From positions 1 to 64,000 of the forward strand of contig CABRNM010000003.1 of the NCBI GenBank assembly GCA_902472315.1: DNA of 64,000 nucleotides, in the 5' to 3' direction. Position 1 is the first letter of the stretch; each line of letters opens with the position of its first letter. The notes under the pieces are model-generated. The model did no database searches and was not told where the DNA came from. It was given only the letters and a program-made list of their open reading frames with translations. This DNA is from an uncultured Collinsella sp. Lineage in GTDB: Bacteria > Actinomycetota > Coriobacteriia > Coriobacteriales > Coriobacteriaceae. Below, piece by piece: positions 1 through 9,105 of this stretch. A program made the translations under genes and the position numbers.

Positions 1-69
1 GGGGTCAGCCCGTGGGAGGCCAGGGCGCCGCTGACCGGTGGACGGCACCGAGCCGTCGCAACGGACTGA
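1..69 (+). other. Unassigned 3' end of an upstream transcript
   Basis: These bases precede a strong terminator, so they probably hold the 3' end of a gene or RNA that starts before the window. Frame 1 is open from the first base to a TGA at 67-69, but the 22 residues match nothing I recognise. Two small hairpins can form (GGTCAG at 3-8 with CTGACC at 31-36, and GACGGC at 41-46 with GCCGTC at 52-57), so a structured RNA is equally possible. Confidence 0.2.
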
Positions 70-104
70 AGAAGGGGGAGGCCTCGCGGCCTCCCCCTTT
101 TTTT
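70..104. terminator. Rho-independent terminator, probably bidirectional
   Basis: A GC-rich inverted repeat (AGGGGGAGGCC with GGCCTCCCCCT around a short loop) is followed by seven T on the plus strand and preceded by A-rich sequence. It ends whatever enters from the left and could also stop the minus-strand gene whose stop codon lies at 172. Confidence 0.85.
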
Positions 105-171
105 GTGTTAACACTTCACAATGTAGTTGCATTTCACCCGTGACCCGGTTGGGCTTATGGGAAATGAGCCT

Positions 172-639
172 TTATTTAAAGACAATAAATCGAATCACAA
201 GGGCAACTGCTATGACCACAATGATCAAAAGTAGCAATTGGAGTCGATGCTGCTTGCGTCGTTTACTTGATGATACGAAGATCGTTTTCCCTTGTTTTGG
301 CGTCTCGAGATAACGAGCCGAATGCGTTAAGGTCTGCTTAGGTCGAGGACCTCTTTGCTGTCGACTTTTGGGCGTTTTCGTCGGGTCGTCATTGATCGCG
401 CTGTTTATTGATAACGGTGCATCTTTCAGATATACGGGATCGCTCGATGCGACACCCATATGCTTACGTCCCGTCTGGGCATCCTCGAGCGTTTGATATC
501 GATTTCTCGTCACATACTCGGGCTCTGCATCATTAATGGGCTCTTGTGAGATGTGGGGGCGATGGAACCGTGGCGGCTGCGTGGAAGTATCTTCCCCCCG
601 CGTCGGTATAAACTTATTGTTCTGGTTTTTGTCGTCCAT
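172..639 (-). CDS. Hypothetical protein with a C-terminal membrane anchor
   Basis: A 155-residue protein of unknown function. The first 125 residues are polar and rich in Q, R, T and P, with no recognisable domain; a basic stretch (SSKRRKQHR, about 123-131) leads into one hydrophobic helix (about 132-152) and the protein ends FK. This predicts a tail-anchored protein, or one with a long cytoplasmic N-terminus and a single C-terminal helix. The start is supported by AAAGGG about seven bases upstream of the ATG. It stands alone between the terminator at 70-104 and the Hsp20 promoter region. I do not recognise the family; the call as a real gene rests on the good ribosome site and the clean helix. 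Confidence 0.6.
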   Translation of the reverse strand: MDDKNQNNKFIPTRGEDTSTQPPRFHRPHISQEPINDAEPEYVTRNRYQTLEDAQTGRKHMGVASSDPVYLKDAPLSINSAINDDPTKTPKSRQQRGPRPKQTLTHSARYLETPKQGKTIFVSSSKRRKQHRLQLLLLIIVVIAVALVIRFIVFK

Positions 640-821
640 GATGCCCTTTAGCTCGTTACCAACAACGCGTACGCGCTCATTGTAAGCCCCTTGTTATTTG
701 TAGCTGTGGACATACTCGTTATTTAAGCTCTGGTTCAAAGAACCTTAACCTTACTAAAACCTGAGTCATGCACACTTAGATATGCTTATAGTACTGGACT
801 CAAAAAACTTTATAGTCGATG

Positions 822-850
822 TATATATGAGCATTGGGTGGGCATATATA
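822..850. promoter_or_regulatory. AT-rich palindrome upstream of hsp20
   Basis: TATATATG (822-829) and CATATATA (843-850) form a perfect 8-bp inverted repeat with a 13-bp spacer, about 67 bp before the hsp20 start. It differs from the CIRCE and HAIR heat-shock operators. It may be a regulator site or overlap the promoter; no convincing -35/-10 pair could be fixed. Confidence 0.4.
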
Positions 851-916
851 AGAGCGTCAAAAGAAGTCCCAGTCACCTAGAAGATGACTCGGCAGTCCTA
901 TAAAGGAGTGGTAAAC

Positions 917-1348
917 ATGGCAAGCATGGTTCCTTATCGTTCGGTTTTTGGCGTTCGTCCCTCTGCAAGCTCGCTGTTCGATCTGTTTGATGATATGAGT
1001 GACCTGGCGAACGGCTCGATTGCCTCTAAGGCGTTCCCCGTTGACGTTGAGGATAAGGGCGATGGCTATGAGGTCAAGGCTTATCTGACCGGCGTCGCCA
1101 AGGACGATATTGATGTCGAGCTTAACGAGGGCCGTCTCTCCATCAGCGTGAATGTCGAGGAAGACGAGGAGAACGAGGGCAAGAACTTCCTGCAGAAGGA
1201 GTTTAGCTCGTACAGCGCGACGCGTGGCGTGTATCTTAAGGACGCTTCGAGCGAGGGCCTCTCGGCTAAGTACGCTGACGGCATCCTGACCGTTACGGTT
1301 CCCAAGATCGTCGAGAAGAAGAACGTTACGAAGATCTCCATCGACTAA
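917..1348 (+). CDS. Small heat-shock protein, Hsp20 / alpha-crystallin family
   Basis: A 143-residue cytoplasmic ATP-independent holdase chaperone that would bind unfolding proteins. The alpha-crystallin domain covers most of the protein from about residue 40; the typical segment around YEVKAYLTGVAKDDIDV and the closing ADGILTVTVPK (the G-x-L-x-V-x-V-P signature of the domain end) are visible. Length is normal for the family. The start at 917 is chosen because AAAGGAG lies nine bases upstream; an in-frame extension back to 884 has no ribosome site. Monocistronic: a palindrome at 822-850 lies upstream and a bidirectional terminator at 1379-1418 follows. Regulation by heat or another stress is expected from the family but not shown by a known operator. 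Confidence 0.92.
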   Translation: MASMVPYRSVFGVRPSASSLFDLFDDMSDLANGSIASKAFPVDVEDKGDGYEVKAYLTGVAKDDIDVELNEGRLSISVNVEEDEENEGKNFLQKEFSSYSATRGVYLKDASSEGLSAKYADGILTVTVPKIVEKKNVTKISID

Positions 1349-1378
1349 CTTCGTTGGTGCTCCGCACTATTAAAAGAC

Positions 1379-1418
1379 AGCAAAAGGGGCCGGGAAGCGA
1401 TTCCCGGCCCCTTTTGCT
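1379..1418. terminator. Bidirectional terminator between hsp20 and the convergent hydrolase gene
   Basis: A near-perfect 18-bp inverted repeat (AGCAAAAGGGGCCGGGAA with its complement) around GCGA has A-runs on the left and T-runs on the right, so it can stop transcripts from both sides. Confidence 0.9.
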
Positions 1419-1430
1419 GTCTAGGAAAGC

Positions 1431-2240
1431 CTATTGAATGGTTGCTGGCCGATACTGGCTCGCGGGTCGTATCGAGAGTTTTCGCGATCCTTGGAGAAGG
1501 GTGGCGGAGCTGCCGACCTCGTCATCTAGGGTTGCGGCTAGAGCTTTGGCATAGCTTTTGACGGTAAGGCTCGGACGATTGTTGTCTTGGCTGATATGCA
1601 TGGCAATGAGTTGTTCGGTGCGATCGGTAACAAGTTCGCGCGCTGCTTCGGCGGCCTGGTCGTTGGAGAGGTGCCCCCTTGCAGACAGGATGCGCTCCTG
1701 AAGAAAGCGGGGATATTCTCCCTCGCGCAGCATGGTCACATCGTGGTTGCTTTCGAGCGCGAGGACTCGACAATCTTTGAGGGTGTTCATGGCTTGGCTC
1801 GATAGCTCTCCGGTGTCGGTGGCAAAGCCGATGGAATCATCGAGGGCGTCGAATCGATAGCCGACTGGATTGATGACATCGTGTGATGTTGAGTAGGTTT
1901 GCACGTTGATGCCGGCAATGGATAGGGTGTCACCGGGATCGAATTCCTCGACAGGCAGATGCGAAAGATTTTCTTTGCTCGAAAGTGTGCCCCTGCTGGC
2001 AAAGAGGGGACCGTGCCAGTGCTTGCACCAGACATCGAGACCCTTGATGTGATCGCTATGCTCATGAGTAATGAGAAGAGCCGAGATGTTGTCTGCCAAG
2101 AGCCCCAGTTCCGCCATGCGCTTTAATGTCTCGCGGCGAGAAAGACCGTCGTCAATCATGATGAGCCCCCGGGGGCCTTCGGTGAGCGCGCAGTTGCCTT
2201 TTGAGCCGCTGCCAAGGATATGAAGGTGCAGACGAGACAT
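1431..2240 (-). CDS. Metallo-beta-lactamase-fold hydrolase, YycJ/WalJ-like
   Basis: A 269-residue cytoplasmic member of the MBL superfamily, likely a metal-dependent phosphodiesterase or nuclease. The protein opens with the family-typical LGSGSKGN segment (about residues 8-15) and carries the metal-binding HEHSDH motif at about 59-64, with later histidines in SNHD and AMHIS. YycJ homologues sit with the WalRK operon in Firmicutes; here the gene is alone and diverges from tilS. The start at 2240 is chosen because the conserved beta strand begins at once; an upstream extension to 2321 adds 27 residues unlike the family and overlaps the tilS leader. No clear Shine-Dalgarno sequence precedes it, so a short leader or leaderless start is possible. 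Confidence 0.82.
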   Translation of the reverse strand: MSRLHLHILGSGSKGNCALTEGPRGLIMIDDGLSRRETLKRMAELGLLADNISALLITHEHSDHIKGLDVWCKHWHGPLFASRGTLSSKENLSHLPVEEFDPGDTLSIAGINVQTYSTSHDVINPVGYRFDALDDSIGFATDTGELSSQAMNTLKDCRVLALESNHDVTMLREGEYPRFLQERILSARGHLSNDQAAEAARELVTDRTEQLIAMHISQDNNRPSLTVKSYAKALAATLDDEVGSSATLLQGSRKLSIRPASQYRPATIQ

Positions 2241-2288
2241 AAGATTCCAAAGGATACAATGGGTGCGAACGAATAGAGGAGGAAGCAA

Positions 2289-3830
2289 ATGCCAACGGTA
2301 TCTCAGCATTATGGACACCATGCTGCATCGTGGGCCGATGATAAGGCCCTGGCAACGCGGCAGACGGCTGCCCCCGTGGTGCTCATGGTATCAGGTGGTG
2401 CGGACTCGACGGCTTTGCTCCTTATGGCGTGCACATCAAAGCTGGATATTCTGGATGGGCGTGGTGTAGCCCCCATCGCGCGCGAGCGGCTGCACGTGCT
2501 GCATGTGAACCATCATCTGCGCGGCGAGGCATCCGATGGCGACGAGGCCTTTGTGCGCGGCCTATGCGCACAATATGGCTTGCCGCTGTGTGTTGAGCAT
2601 GCCTATTTTGATGATGAATCGGGCAATATCGAGGCGGCTGCCCGCGAGGTGCGCTATGCCGCGGCGCGGAGGTATGTCCGCGAGCTCTGCGCCCAGACGG
2701 GGGCACCGCGAACGGCTGCTCGTATCTGCACCGCGCACACGTCTTCGGATCGCGCGGAAACGTTTTTGATGAACGCGATTAAGGGTTCGGGGCCCGCTGG
2801 TCTATCGAGCATTCCCCGCCGAAGGAATATCGTGGTGCGTCCCTTGCTCGACCTGACTCATGATGAGCTCGTGGGCTATCTGCAGGTGCATGGTCAGCCG
2901 TGGCGAGAGGACGAGAGCAACGAGGACGTGTCGTACTTGCGTAACTACGTACGCCATCGAGTGATGCCGGTGGTGGCGCAGCGCAACGCGAGCGTCTGTA
3001 AGACGATTGGCGCCGCCTGCGAGATCTTAGGCGATGAGGACGCCTTTCTTTCCCAGCTTTCCGCGCAGGCGTTTCGAAGCTGCCTGCGTAAGGAGGCGGC
3101 GGGTGCACTGGTCCTTGACGCTCGCCGACTGGCCGCGGCCGAGGTGGTGATTGCTCGGCGCATGGTGCGACTGGCAATTAAGCGTATCGACCCCGACGCT
3201 CGCCCGGAGATGCGGCATGTGGAGCGCGTGCTTGCCTGTGTTGCCGAGGGCTCGGGTTCGGTCACGCTGCCGGCGGGAATCGACGCGCGCGTGGAGTTTG
3301 GCATGCTGTCATTTAAGGCCCCGGCGGCGCGCGAGGGGTTAGTTGCCGATTGGGTTACCATTCCCGGTCGATTGCCGCTGGGGGCGGGCCGCATCCTGGT
3401 GGCAGAGCCGATGGCTGTGGAGCCAGGGTGTGATATTGTGCGCCGTGCCCGCGAGCTCGCGGGTGCCGGAGGGGTGGCCGCTATGGTGGATGCCGCGACG
3501 TTGGGCTTTGCCGATCGCGATAGCGAACGGATACTCGCCGGCTCGCGCGGGGAGATTCCCGCCGAGGCGCGTTTGGCGCGTCTGTGGGTAGACGGTCCCG
3601 CGCCGGGGGACGTGATGTGTCCGTTGGGCATGAGTGGGCGAAGTAAGAAGGTATCCGACCTACTCAACGAGGCTCGTATTCCCGTTTCTGAGCGCGCAGG
3701 CGTTCCTGTGGTGAGAACGGCTCCGGGAGGTGCCGTGGTATGGATCGCAGGCGTTCGCACGGACGAGCGTTTTAAATGCACGGCCGCAACGCGCGTGGCG
3801 TATCTGCTTCGTGTGGTCGATGCGGAATAG
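2289..3830 (+). CDS. tilS: tRNA(Ile)-lysidine synthetase TilS
   Basis: A 513-residue cytoplasmic enzyme that uses ATP and lysine to convert the wobble cytidine of the tRNA-Ile CAU anticodon to lysidine, switching its identity from AUG to AUA. The PP-loop ATP-binding motif SGGADS lies at residues 35-40, followed by the N-type ATPase core with AHTSSDRAETFLMN and YLRNYVRHRVMP, both typical of TilS. The region after residue 230 is the variable C-terminal domain, a little longer than usual. The start has GAGGAGG six bases upstream. It heads the conserved tilS-hpt-ftsH cluster; a 147-bp gap before hpt leaves room for a separate hpt promoter (a TAGAAT -10-like hexamer at 3916). Essential in most bacteria. 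Confidence 0.93.
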   Translation: MPTVSQHYGHHAASWADDKALATRQTAAPVVLMVSGGADSTALLLMACTSKLDILDGRGVAPIARERLHVLHVNHHLRGEASDGDEAFVRGLCAQYGLPLCVEHAYFDDESGNIEAAAREVRYAAARRYVRELCAQTGAPRTAARICTAHTSSDRAETFLMNAIKGSGPAGLSSIPRRRNIVVRPLLDLTHDELVGYLQVHGQPWREDESNEDVSYLRNYVRHRVMPVVAQRNASVCKTIGAACEILGDEDAFLSQLSAQAFRSCLRKEAAGALVLDARRLAAAEVVIARRMVRLAIKRIDPDARPEMRHVERVLACVAEGSGSVTLPAGIDARVEFGMLSFKAPAAREGLVADWVTIPGRLPLGAGRILVAEPMAVEPGCDIVRRARELAGAGGVAAMVDAATLGFADRDSERILAGSRGEIPAEARLARLWVDGPAPGDVMCPLGMSGRSKKVSDLLNEARIPVSERAGVPVVRTAPGGAVVWIAGVRTDERFKCTAATRVAYLLRVVDAE

Positions 3831-3977
3831 TGTCCCACGCCAGCTATTCTGTGCGACGTTGACGGTATTCCCGCGCTGATGGCGTACGGGCTGGAAAATA
3901 TACCCCGTGCGCTGCTAGAATGTGAAGCTCGCGTCCATACGGCGGTGTGTGGGCGATAAGCACAAGAAAGGGTTGTC

Positions 3978-4526
3978 ATGGCTTCTCAACATCCGGATAT
4001 CGAGAAGGTTCTGTTTACGCAGGAGGATATTGACGGTATCGTCTCTCGCCTAGGCGAGCAGATTACTCGCGACTACGCGGGTAAGGATCTGGTGCTGATT
4101 GCGGTTCTGCGCGGCGCCGTGGTCTTTATGGGCGACCTGATGCGCAAGATCGAGCTGCCGACCAACATCGATTTCATGGCTGTTTCGAGCTATGGCGACG
4201 GTGTGAAGTCCTCGGGTATCGTGCGTATCATTAAGGACCTGGATATCGACATCCGCGGTCGCGACGTGCTGATCGTCGAGGACATTCTGGACTCGGGCCT
4301 GACGCTCAAGTATCTGATGAAGAACCTCGAGAGCCGCAAGCCCGCTTCTCTGGAGGTCGCTGCCTTCCTGTGGAAGGACGTTGAGGACCGTACCTCGGCC
4401 ATCACGCCCAAGTATGTTGGAACCCATTGCCCCGATGCCTTTGTGGTGGGCTACGGCCTCGACTATGCCGAGCGCTATCGTAACCTTCCGTATCTGGGCA
4501 TTTTGAAACCGGAGGTTTATTCGTAA
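3978..4526 (+). CDS. hpt: Hypoxanthine phosphoribosyltransferase
   Basis: A 182-residue purine-salvage enzyme that joins hypoxanthine (and probably guanine) to PRPP to make IMP or GMP. The PRPP-binding loop is clear at about residues 96-109 (VLIVEDILDSGLTL), with the early VLRGAVVFMGDL segment and the C-terminal FVVGYGLDYAERYRNLPY loop that closes over the base. Length is typical. It lies between tilS and ftsH, the order seen in many Gram-positive bacteria, and its stop codon is one base from the ftsH start, so the two are almost certainly co-transcribed and translationally coupled. Confidence 0.95.
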   Translation: MASQHPDIEKVLFTQEDIDGIVSRLGEQITRDYAGKDLVLIAVLRGAVVFMGDLMRKIELPTNIDFMAVSSYGDGVKSSGIVRIIKDLDIDIRGRDVLIVEDILDSGLTLKYLMKNLESRKPASLEVAAFLWKDVEDRTSAITPKYVGTHCPDAFVVGYGLDYAERYRNLPYLGILKPEVYS

Positions 4527-4527
4527 G

Positions 4528-6666
4528 ATGCCCGACGACCGTAACGATAACAATTCCCAGACTCCCCGGGAGCCTAAGATCCCGGGGATGCCCGGAGGCA
4601 AGAAGCCCACGCGTACGGGCTGGCTGTATTTTATTTTGGCTTGCGCGCTTCTGGGCTACGCCTTCTTTAACATGGGCTCCGGCTTTGCCAATTCCAGCAA
4701 TACCGTAAAGCTCGCGACGAGCGAGATGGTGAGCGCCATCAAGCAGGATCGCGTCGAAGATCTGACCTATACGGTTCAAGACGGAAGCGTGACGGGTCAT
4801 TACTGGAAGACGAAGAAGGACAAGGGCGATACGAGCGAGCTCAAGAGCTTCTCCTCGACCTATGTCGGCTCCGATTCGCTTGCCGAGCTTATGGCGGAGC
4901 ACCCCGATACCAAGTACATCGTCAACACCAATGATCCCGATTTTTGGGGCGACCTGGCGATGAGCGTGCTTCCAACGATCGCCCTGATCGCCATCATGTT
5001 CTACTTTATGCGCCAGATGATGGGCGCCAACAACAGGAACATGCAGTTTGGCAAGACCAATGCCAAGACCAACGAGGCCACGCGCCCCAAGGTCAAGTTT
5101 GAAGATGTTGCCGGCGTGGACGAGGCAGTCGAGGAGCTCGAGGAGATCCGTGACTTTTTGAGCGATCCGGATCGCTATCGCAAGCTGGGCGCCAAGATCC
5201 CGCGTGGCGTGTTGCTGGTGGGCCCTCCGGGCACCGGTAAAACGCTGCTGGCCAAGGCCGTTGCCGGCGAGGCGGGCGTGCCGTTCTTTAGCATCTCGGG
5301 TTCCGACTTTGTCGAGATGTTCGTGGGTGTCGGCGCCAGCCGTGTGCGTGACCTCTTTAAGGAGGCCAAGTCCCAGGCCCCGTCGATCATCTTCATCGAT
5401 GAGATCGATGCCGTGGGACGTCAGCGCGGAGCTGGCTTGGGCGGCGGTCACGACGAGCGCGAGCAGACGCTCAACCAGCTGCTGGTCGAGATGGACGGTT
5501 TTGAGGAGAGCGAGTCGGTCATCCTGATCGCTGCAACCAACCGTCCTGACATCCTGGATCCGGCATTGTTGCGTCCCGGTCGTTTTGACCGTCAGGTCAC
5601 GGTCGACCGTCCGGATGTGAAGGGCCGCGAGCAGATCTTGCGCGTGCATGCCGAGAACAAGCCGATGGACGAGGACGTGAAGTTTGAGAAGCTCGCCCAG
5701 ATGACCGTTGGCTTTACCGGTGCCGATCTGGCGAACTTGCTCAATGAGTCTGCACTGTTGGCTGCCCGCCGCCATCGTTCCGTGATCTCGATGGACGAGG
5801 TCGAGGAATCGATGGAGCGCGTGATTGCCGGTCCGCAGCGCAAGGGTCGCGTGATGACCGAGGCCGAGCGCACCACGATTGCCTACCACGAGAGCGGTCA
5901 CGCCCTGGTGGGTCACATCCTGGAGCACTCCGATCCGGTCCACAAGATCTCGATTGTCAGTCGCGGTCAGGCCCTGGGCTACACGCTGCAGCTTCCGCAG
6001 GAGGACCACTTCCTCAAGACCAAGAACGAGATGCTCGACGAGCTTGCCGTGTTCTTGGGCGGTCGCGTTGCCGAGGAACTCATGTGCGACGACATCACGT
6101 CGGGCGCGAGCAACGATCTGGAGCGCGCGACCAAGATGGCGCGCGAGATGGTCACGCGCCTGGGCATGAGCGAGGAGCTTGGAACGCAGGTGTTTGGTGA
6201 GGCGCAGCATCAGGTATTCCTGGGCCGCGACTATGCCGATCATCAGGACTACTCTGAGGAGACGGCGCGTCGCATCGACATCGAGGTCCAGCGCATCATG
6301 CGTGAGGCCCATCGTCGTGCGGTCGAGATTCTGGATGCCCGTCGCGATCAGCTCGACCTGATGGCCAAGGTACTGCTTGAGCGCGAGACCATCGAGGGTG
6401 ACGCCGTGAACGCCCTGCTCGACAACGAGTGGGACGCCTACCTTGAGCGCGAGGGCGATATCCTGGCGGCCAAGGAGGAGCGCAATGCCAAGGCGGCCGG
6501 CATGCCGACCAAAAAGCGTGCGCCTCGTATGAGCGAGGAGGAGCTGGCGGCTGATGCCGCGGCATTTGCGCAGGCGGCTATGCAGGAGGATGCCGAAGCC
6601 ACATCCGAGACTGCCGATGATGACTGTGCCGTCAATGCCGGTGCCGACACCGACGACGACAAATAG
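4528..6666 (+). CDS. ftsH: ATP-dependent membrane zinc metalloprotease FtsH
   Basis: A 712-residue AAA+ protease that extracts and degrades membrane and short-lived cytosolic proteins as a hexamer. Two membrane helices (about 30-50 and 150-168) flank an extracytoplasmic domain. Walker A GPPGTGKT is at 232-239, Walker B IIFIDEID at about 286-293, the second region of homology at about 337-355, and the zinc-binding HESGH at 454-458. The C-terminal tail after 660 is Ala/Glu/Asp-rich and of low complexity. The ATG at 4528 follows the hpt stop immediately, giving coupled translation. A terminator at 6679-6712 ends the cluster. Confidence 0.97.
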   Translation: MPDDRNDNNSQTPREPKIPGMPGGKKPTRTGWLYFILACALLGYAFFNMGSGFANSSNTVKLATSEMVSAIKQDRVEDLTYTVQDGSVTGHYWKTKKDKGDTSELKSFSSTYVGSDSLAELMAEHPDTKYIVNTNDPDFWGDLAMSVLPTIALIAIMFYFMRQMMGANNRNMQFGKTNAKTNEATRPKVKFEDVAGVDEAVEELEEIRDFLSDPDRYRKLGAKIPRGVLLVGPPGTGKTLLAKAVAGEAGVPFFSISGSDFVEMFVGVGASRVRDLFKEAKSQAPSIIFIDEIDAVGRQRGAGLGGGHDEREQTLNQLLVEMDGFEESESVILIAATNRPDILDPALLRPGRFDRQVTVDRPDVKGREQILRVHAENKPMDEDVKFEKLAQMTVGFTGADLANLLNESALLAARRHRSVISMDEVEESMERVIAGPQRKGRVMTEAERTTIAYHESGHALVGHILEHSDPVHKISIVSRGQALGYTLQLPQEDHFLKTKNEMLDELAVFLGGRVAEELMCDDITSGASNDLERATKMAREMVTRLGMSEELGTQVFGEAQHQVFLGRDYADHQDYSEETARRIDIEVQRIMREAHRRAVEILDARRDQLDLMAKVLLERETIEGDAVNALLDNEWDAYLEREGDILAAKEERNAKAAGMPTKKRAPRMSEEELAADAAAFAQAAMQEDAEATSETADDDCAVNAGADTDDDK

Positions 6667-6678
6667 TCTTTGTGGTGA

Positions 6679-6712
6679 AAGCCTCCGCGGGGAAACCTGC
6701 GGAGGCTTTTCT
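6679..6712 (+). terminator. Terminator after ftsH
   Basis: AAGCCTCCGC pairs with GCGGAGGCTT around a short loop, followed by TTTTCTTTT, 12 bases past the ftsH stop. Confidence 0.9.
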
Positions 6713-6734
6713 TTTGAGCGATATGGGGCCATCT

Positions 6735-6794
6735 GTTGATTGGGGACAGACTTAAATGAGCGTTTTCACGCATTTAAGTCTGTCCCCAATCAAC
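6735..6794. repeat. Perfect 24-bp palindrome with GGGGACAG motif
   Basis: Arms 6735-6758 and 6771-6794 are perfectly complementary over 24 bp around a 12-base loop. The arms contain TTGGGGACAGAC, close to the GGGACAGG and CCTGTCCCC seen in other palindromes of this window (17002, 24061, 20098, 58368), so it is probably one of a dispersed REP-like class. It lies between the ftsH terminator and the next gene's ribosome site. Confidence 0.75.
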
Positions 6795-6854
6795 ATTGCT
6801 GCGGCGCTTTTCCCGACTAAAGCGTACAATAGCGCCTATGCGAAAGGGGAACAG

Positions 6855-8045
6855 ATGATCAACGAAACCATGTATGCTCGCGGTGCGGAGAGCTCCATCA
6901 TCCGCGAGATTTTTAGCTATGGCCTTGAGCGCAAGGCGCAAATCGGCGCGGAAAACGTGTTCGATTTCTCGCTGGGCAACCCGAGCGTTCCTGCTCCCGC
7001 TGCCGTCGCGGAGTCCATCAAAAAGGCGCTTGAACTGCCCAGTGACCAGCTGCACGGCTACACTCCCGCACCGGGCCTGCCGCAGTGCCGTACTGCCGTG
7101 GCTGAGTCGCTCAACCGCCGCTTTGGCACGAGCTATGAGGGCAAGGACGTCTTTATGACGGTGGGCGCCGCGGCTTCGCTCACCTGTACGCTCAACGCCG
7201 TTACGAACCCGGGCGACGAGGTTATTGTTATTGCCCCGTACTTTCCGGAGTATCGCGTGTGGATTGAGAAGGCCGGCTGCACGTGTATCGAGGCGCTCGC
7301 CGATGAAGATACGTTCCAGCTAAGCGTGGACAACGTGTTCAAGGCGATTACCGATAGGACGACTGCCGTCATCATCGACTCGCCCAACAATCCGACCGGT
7401 GCCGTATATACGCGCGACACGCTGGCGCGACTGGCCAATGTTCTGCGCGAGGTCAACGCCAAGCGCGATCCCGAGAACCCGATCATGCTCATTTCGGATG
7501 AGCCGTATCGCGAGATTGTCTATGGCGCCGAGGTGCCTTGGGTACCTTCGATCTACGAGAACACCGTGGTGTGCTACTCGTATTCTAAGTCGCTGTCGCT
7601 GCCGGGCGAGCGCGTGGGCTGGATCTTGGTTCCCAACACCAATCCGCAGGCTGCGCGTCTGATGCCGGCTGTTGCCGGTGCCGCCCGTACGCTGGGTTTC
7701 GTGTGCGCGCCGGCGCTCTTCCAGCGCGTCATTATCGACTGCATTGATGAACCGAGTGACGTTGAGGCCTATGCGCGCAACCGCACGGCGCTTACCGACG
7801 CATTGGCGGAGTACGGCTACACCTATGTTGAGCCGGATGGCGCGTTCTACCTGTGGGTGAAGGCGCTGGAGCCCGATGCGAACGCCTTCTGCGAGCGCGC
7901 GAAGAAGTACGAACTGCTCGCAGTGCCCTCGGACAGCTTTGGCATGCCGGGCTGGTTCCGCTTGGGCTACTGCGTGAGCTACGAGACTATCGTCAACTCA
8001 CTGCCCGCCTGGAAGCAGCTGGCCGACGAGTATCGTCAAAAGTAA
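6855..8045 (+). CDS. Class I/II PLP-dependent aminotransferase
   Basis: A 396-residue cytoplasmic pyridoxal-phosphate enzyme of the aspartate aminotransferase fold; substrate unknown. The family core is visible: FDFSLGNPSVP near the N-terminus, DSPNNPTGAVY at about 175-185 (cofactor-ring contact), SDEPYREIVY, and the Schiff-base lysine in YSYSKSLSLPGERVGW (about 245). The start at 6855 has AAAGGGGAACAG in front; an upstream in-frame start inside the palindrome has no ribosome site. It stands alone. Aspartate, aromatic or alanine aminotransferase activities all fit, so the amino donor is left open. Confidence 0.88.
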   Translation: MINETMYARGAESSIIREIFSYGLERKAQIGAENVFDFSLGNPSVPAPAAVAESIKKALELPSDQLHGYTPAPGLPQCRTAVAESLNRRFGTSYEGKDVFMTVGAAASLTCTLNAVTNPGDEVIVIAPYFPEYRVWIEKAGCTCIEALADEDTFQLSVDNVFKAITDRTTAVIIDSPNNPTGAVYTRDTLARLANVLREVNAKRDPENPIMLISDEPYREIVYGAEVPWVPSIYENTVVCYSYSKSLSLPGERVGWILVPNTNPQAARLMPAVAGAARTLGFVCAPALFQRVIIDCIDEPSDVEAYARNRTALTDALAEYGYTYVEPDGAFYLWVKALEPDANAFCERAKKYELLAVPSDSFGMPGWFRLGYCVSYETIVNSLPAWKQLADEYRQK

Positions 8046-8073
8046 AGCGCTCTGCCTACAATGTTTTACGTGA

Positions 8074-8104
8074 AACGGGGTTTGGTTTTAAACCAGACCC
8101 CGTT
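8074..8104. other. Intergenic hairpin without T-run
   Basis: AACGGGGT and ACCCCGTT flank an inner TGGTTT/AAACCA stem, making one long interrupted hairpin 28 bp after the aminotransferase stop. It has no clear T-run, so it may be a weak terminator or a REP-like palindrome. Confidence 0.5.
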
Positions 8105-8204
8105 GTCATGGACGTTGTGTCGTTGGGATGGAGCGGTTTTACGACCATCGAATGCTATGCGTACAATGAATATACGCGACGGCCATACCGGATAAGGAGA
8201 CCCG

Positions 8205-9026
8205 ATGCCCTACCTGCTTTCTTGTGACATTCATACTCATACGATGTTCTCTGCGCATGCATATTCGACCATTGAGGAGAATGTGTACTGGGCGGCAGAG
8301 CGTGGCCTGCAGGTGCTCGGATCTGCCGACCATTTGAGCTCTATGGTTACGGCTTGCCCCAATGACCTGCGCAGTTTCCAGTTCTTTATCAACCAGGATA
8401 TCTGGCCGCGCATTTGGAGCGGCGTGCTGGTGCTGCGTGGTGCCGAGGCCGATATCGTTTCACTGGACGGAAGCCTGTTTGGCGAGGACACTCCTGTCAC
8501 GCTCGATATCGCCGGCGATTCGTACGGCCGCCAGCATTCGCTGTTCGATTTGGTTACGCGTAATTTGGATTATTTGGTTGCAAGCGTGCATAATCCGCAG
8601 ATTGCTGAGGGCGCGACGCTCGCCCAGACGACCGAGATGTATATCAATGCCCTGGAGCACCCCAAGGTGTTTATGCTGGGCCACACGGGTCGCTCGGGCG
8701 TGTCGTTCGATATCGACGAGGTGCTGCTGGCGGCTAAGGCCAAGCACAAGATTATCGAGATCAACAACCATAGTCTTGAGCATGGCACGGATGCCGAGCA
8801 TTGGAACGTGTGTCGCAAGATTGCCGAGCGCTGCGCCGAGCTGGGCGTGGGTATTGGTGTGTCGACCGATGCCCACATTGGTATGGCCATTGGCAAGCTC
8901 GAGCACGCCCGCAAGTTGCTCGACGAGATTCACTTCCCGCTGGACCTGATCGTGACGCGCGACCGCGAGACGCTGCTGCGCGAGATGGCGGCAGCCGGCG
9001 TGTGCGACCTGCGCAAGGGGATGTAA
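8205..9026 (+). CDS. PHP-domain phosphatase or phosphoesterase (YcdX-like)
   Basis: A 273-residue predicted metal-dependent phosphoesterase. The polymerase-and-histidinol-phosphatase fold is indicated by the N-terminal DIHTHTMFSAHA (residues 8-19), GSADHLSS (about 45-52), a glutamate strand LVLRGAEADI, the VASVHNP histidine, LGHTGRSG and the late STDAHIG motif: together the expected trinuclear metal ligands. YcdX-type proteins act on small phosphorylated substrates; the substrate here is unknown. AAGGAG seven bases before the ATG fixes the start. It is followed by a terminator shared with the convergent methyltransferase gene. Confidence 0.82.
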   Translation: MPYLLSCDIHTHTMFSAHAYSTIEENVYWAAERGLQVLGSADHLSSMVTACPNDLRSFQFFINQDIWPRIWSGVLVLRGAEADIVSLDGSLFGEDTPVTLDIAGDSYGRQHSLFDLVTRNLDYLVASVHNPQIAEGATLAQTTEMYINALEHPKVFMLGHTGRSGVSFDIDEVLLAAKAKHKIIEINNHSLEHGTDAEHWNVCRKIAERCAELGVGIGVSTDAHIGMAIGKLEHARKLLDEIHFPLDLIVTRDRETLLREMAAAGVCDLRKGM

Positions 9027-9046
9027 CGAGACTCATATGCCCAATG

Positions 9047-9082
9047 GAAGGGGGCGGTCCAGACAGGCCGCCCCCTTTCTTG
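9047..9082. terminator. Bidirectional terminator
   Basis: AAGGGGGCGG pairs with CCGCCCCCTT around a short loop, followed by T-rich sequence, between convergent genes. Confidence 0.85.
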
Positions 9083-9105
9083 TCCCAAAAAGCTACCTGG
9101 GCTGG

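Noticed and set aside
38..313. A 91-residue frame at the left edge
   Set aside because: It reads through a strong terminator and overlaps the minus-strand gene at 172-639.
4402..6732. A 776-residue open frame opposite ftsH
   Set aside because: It is a GC-codon shadow of ftsH, which has full motif support and a coupled start.
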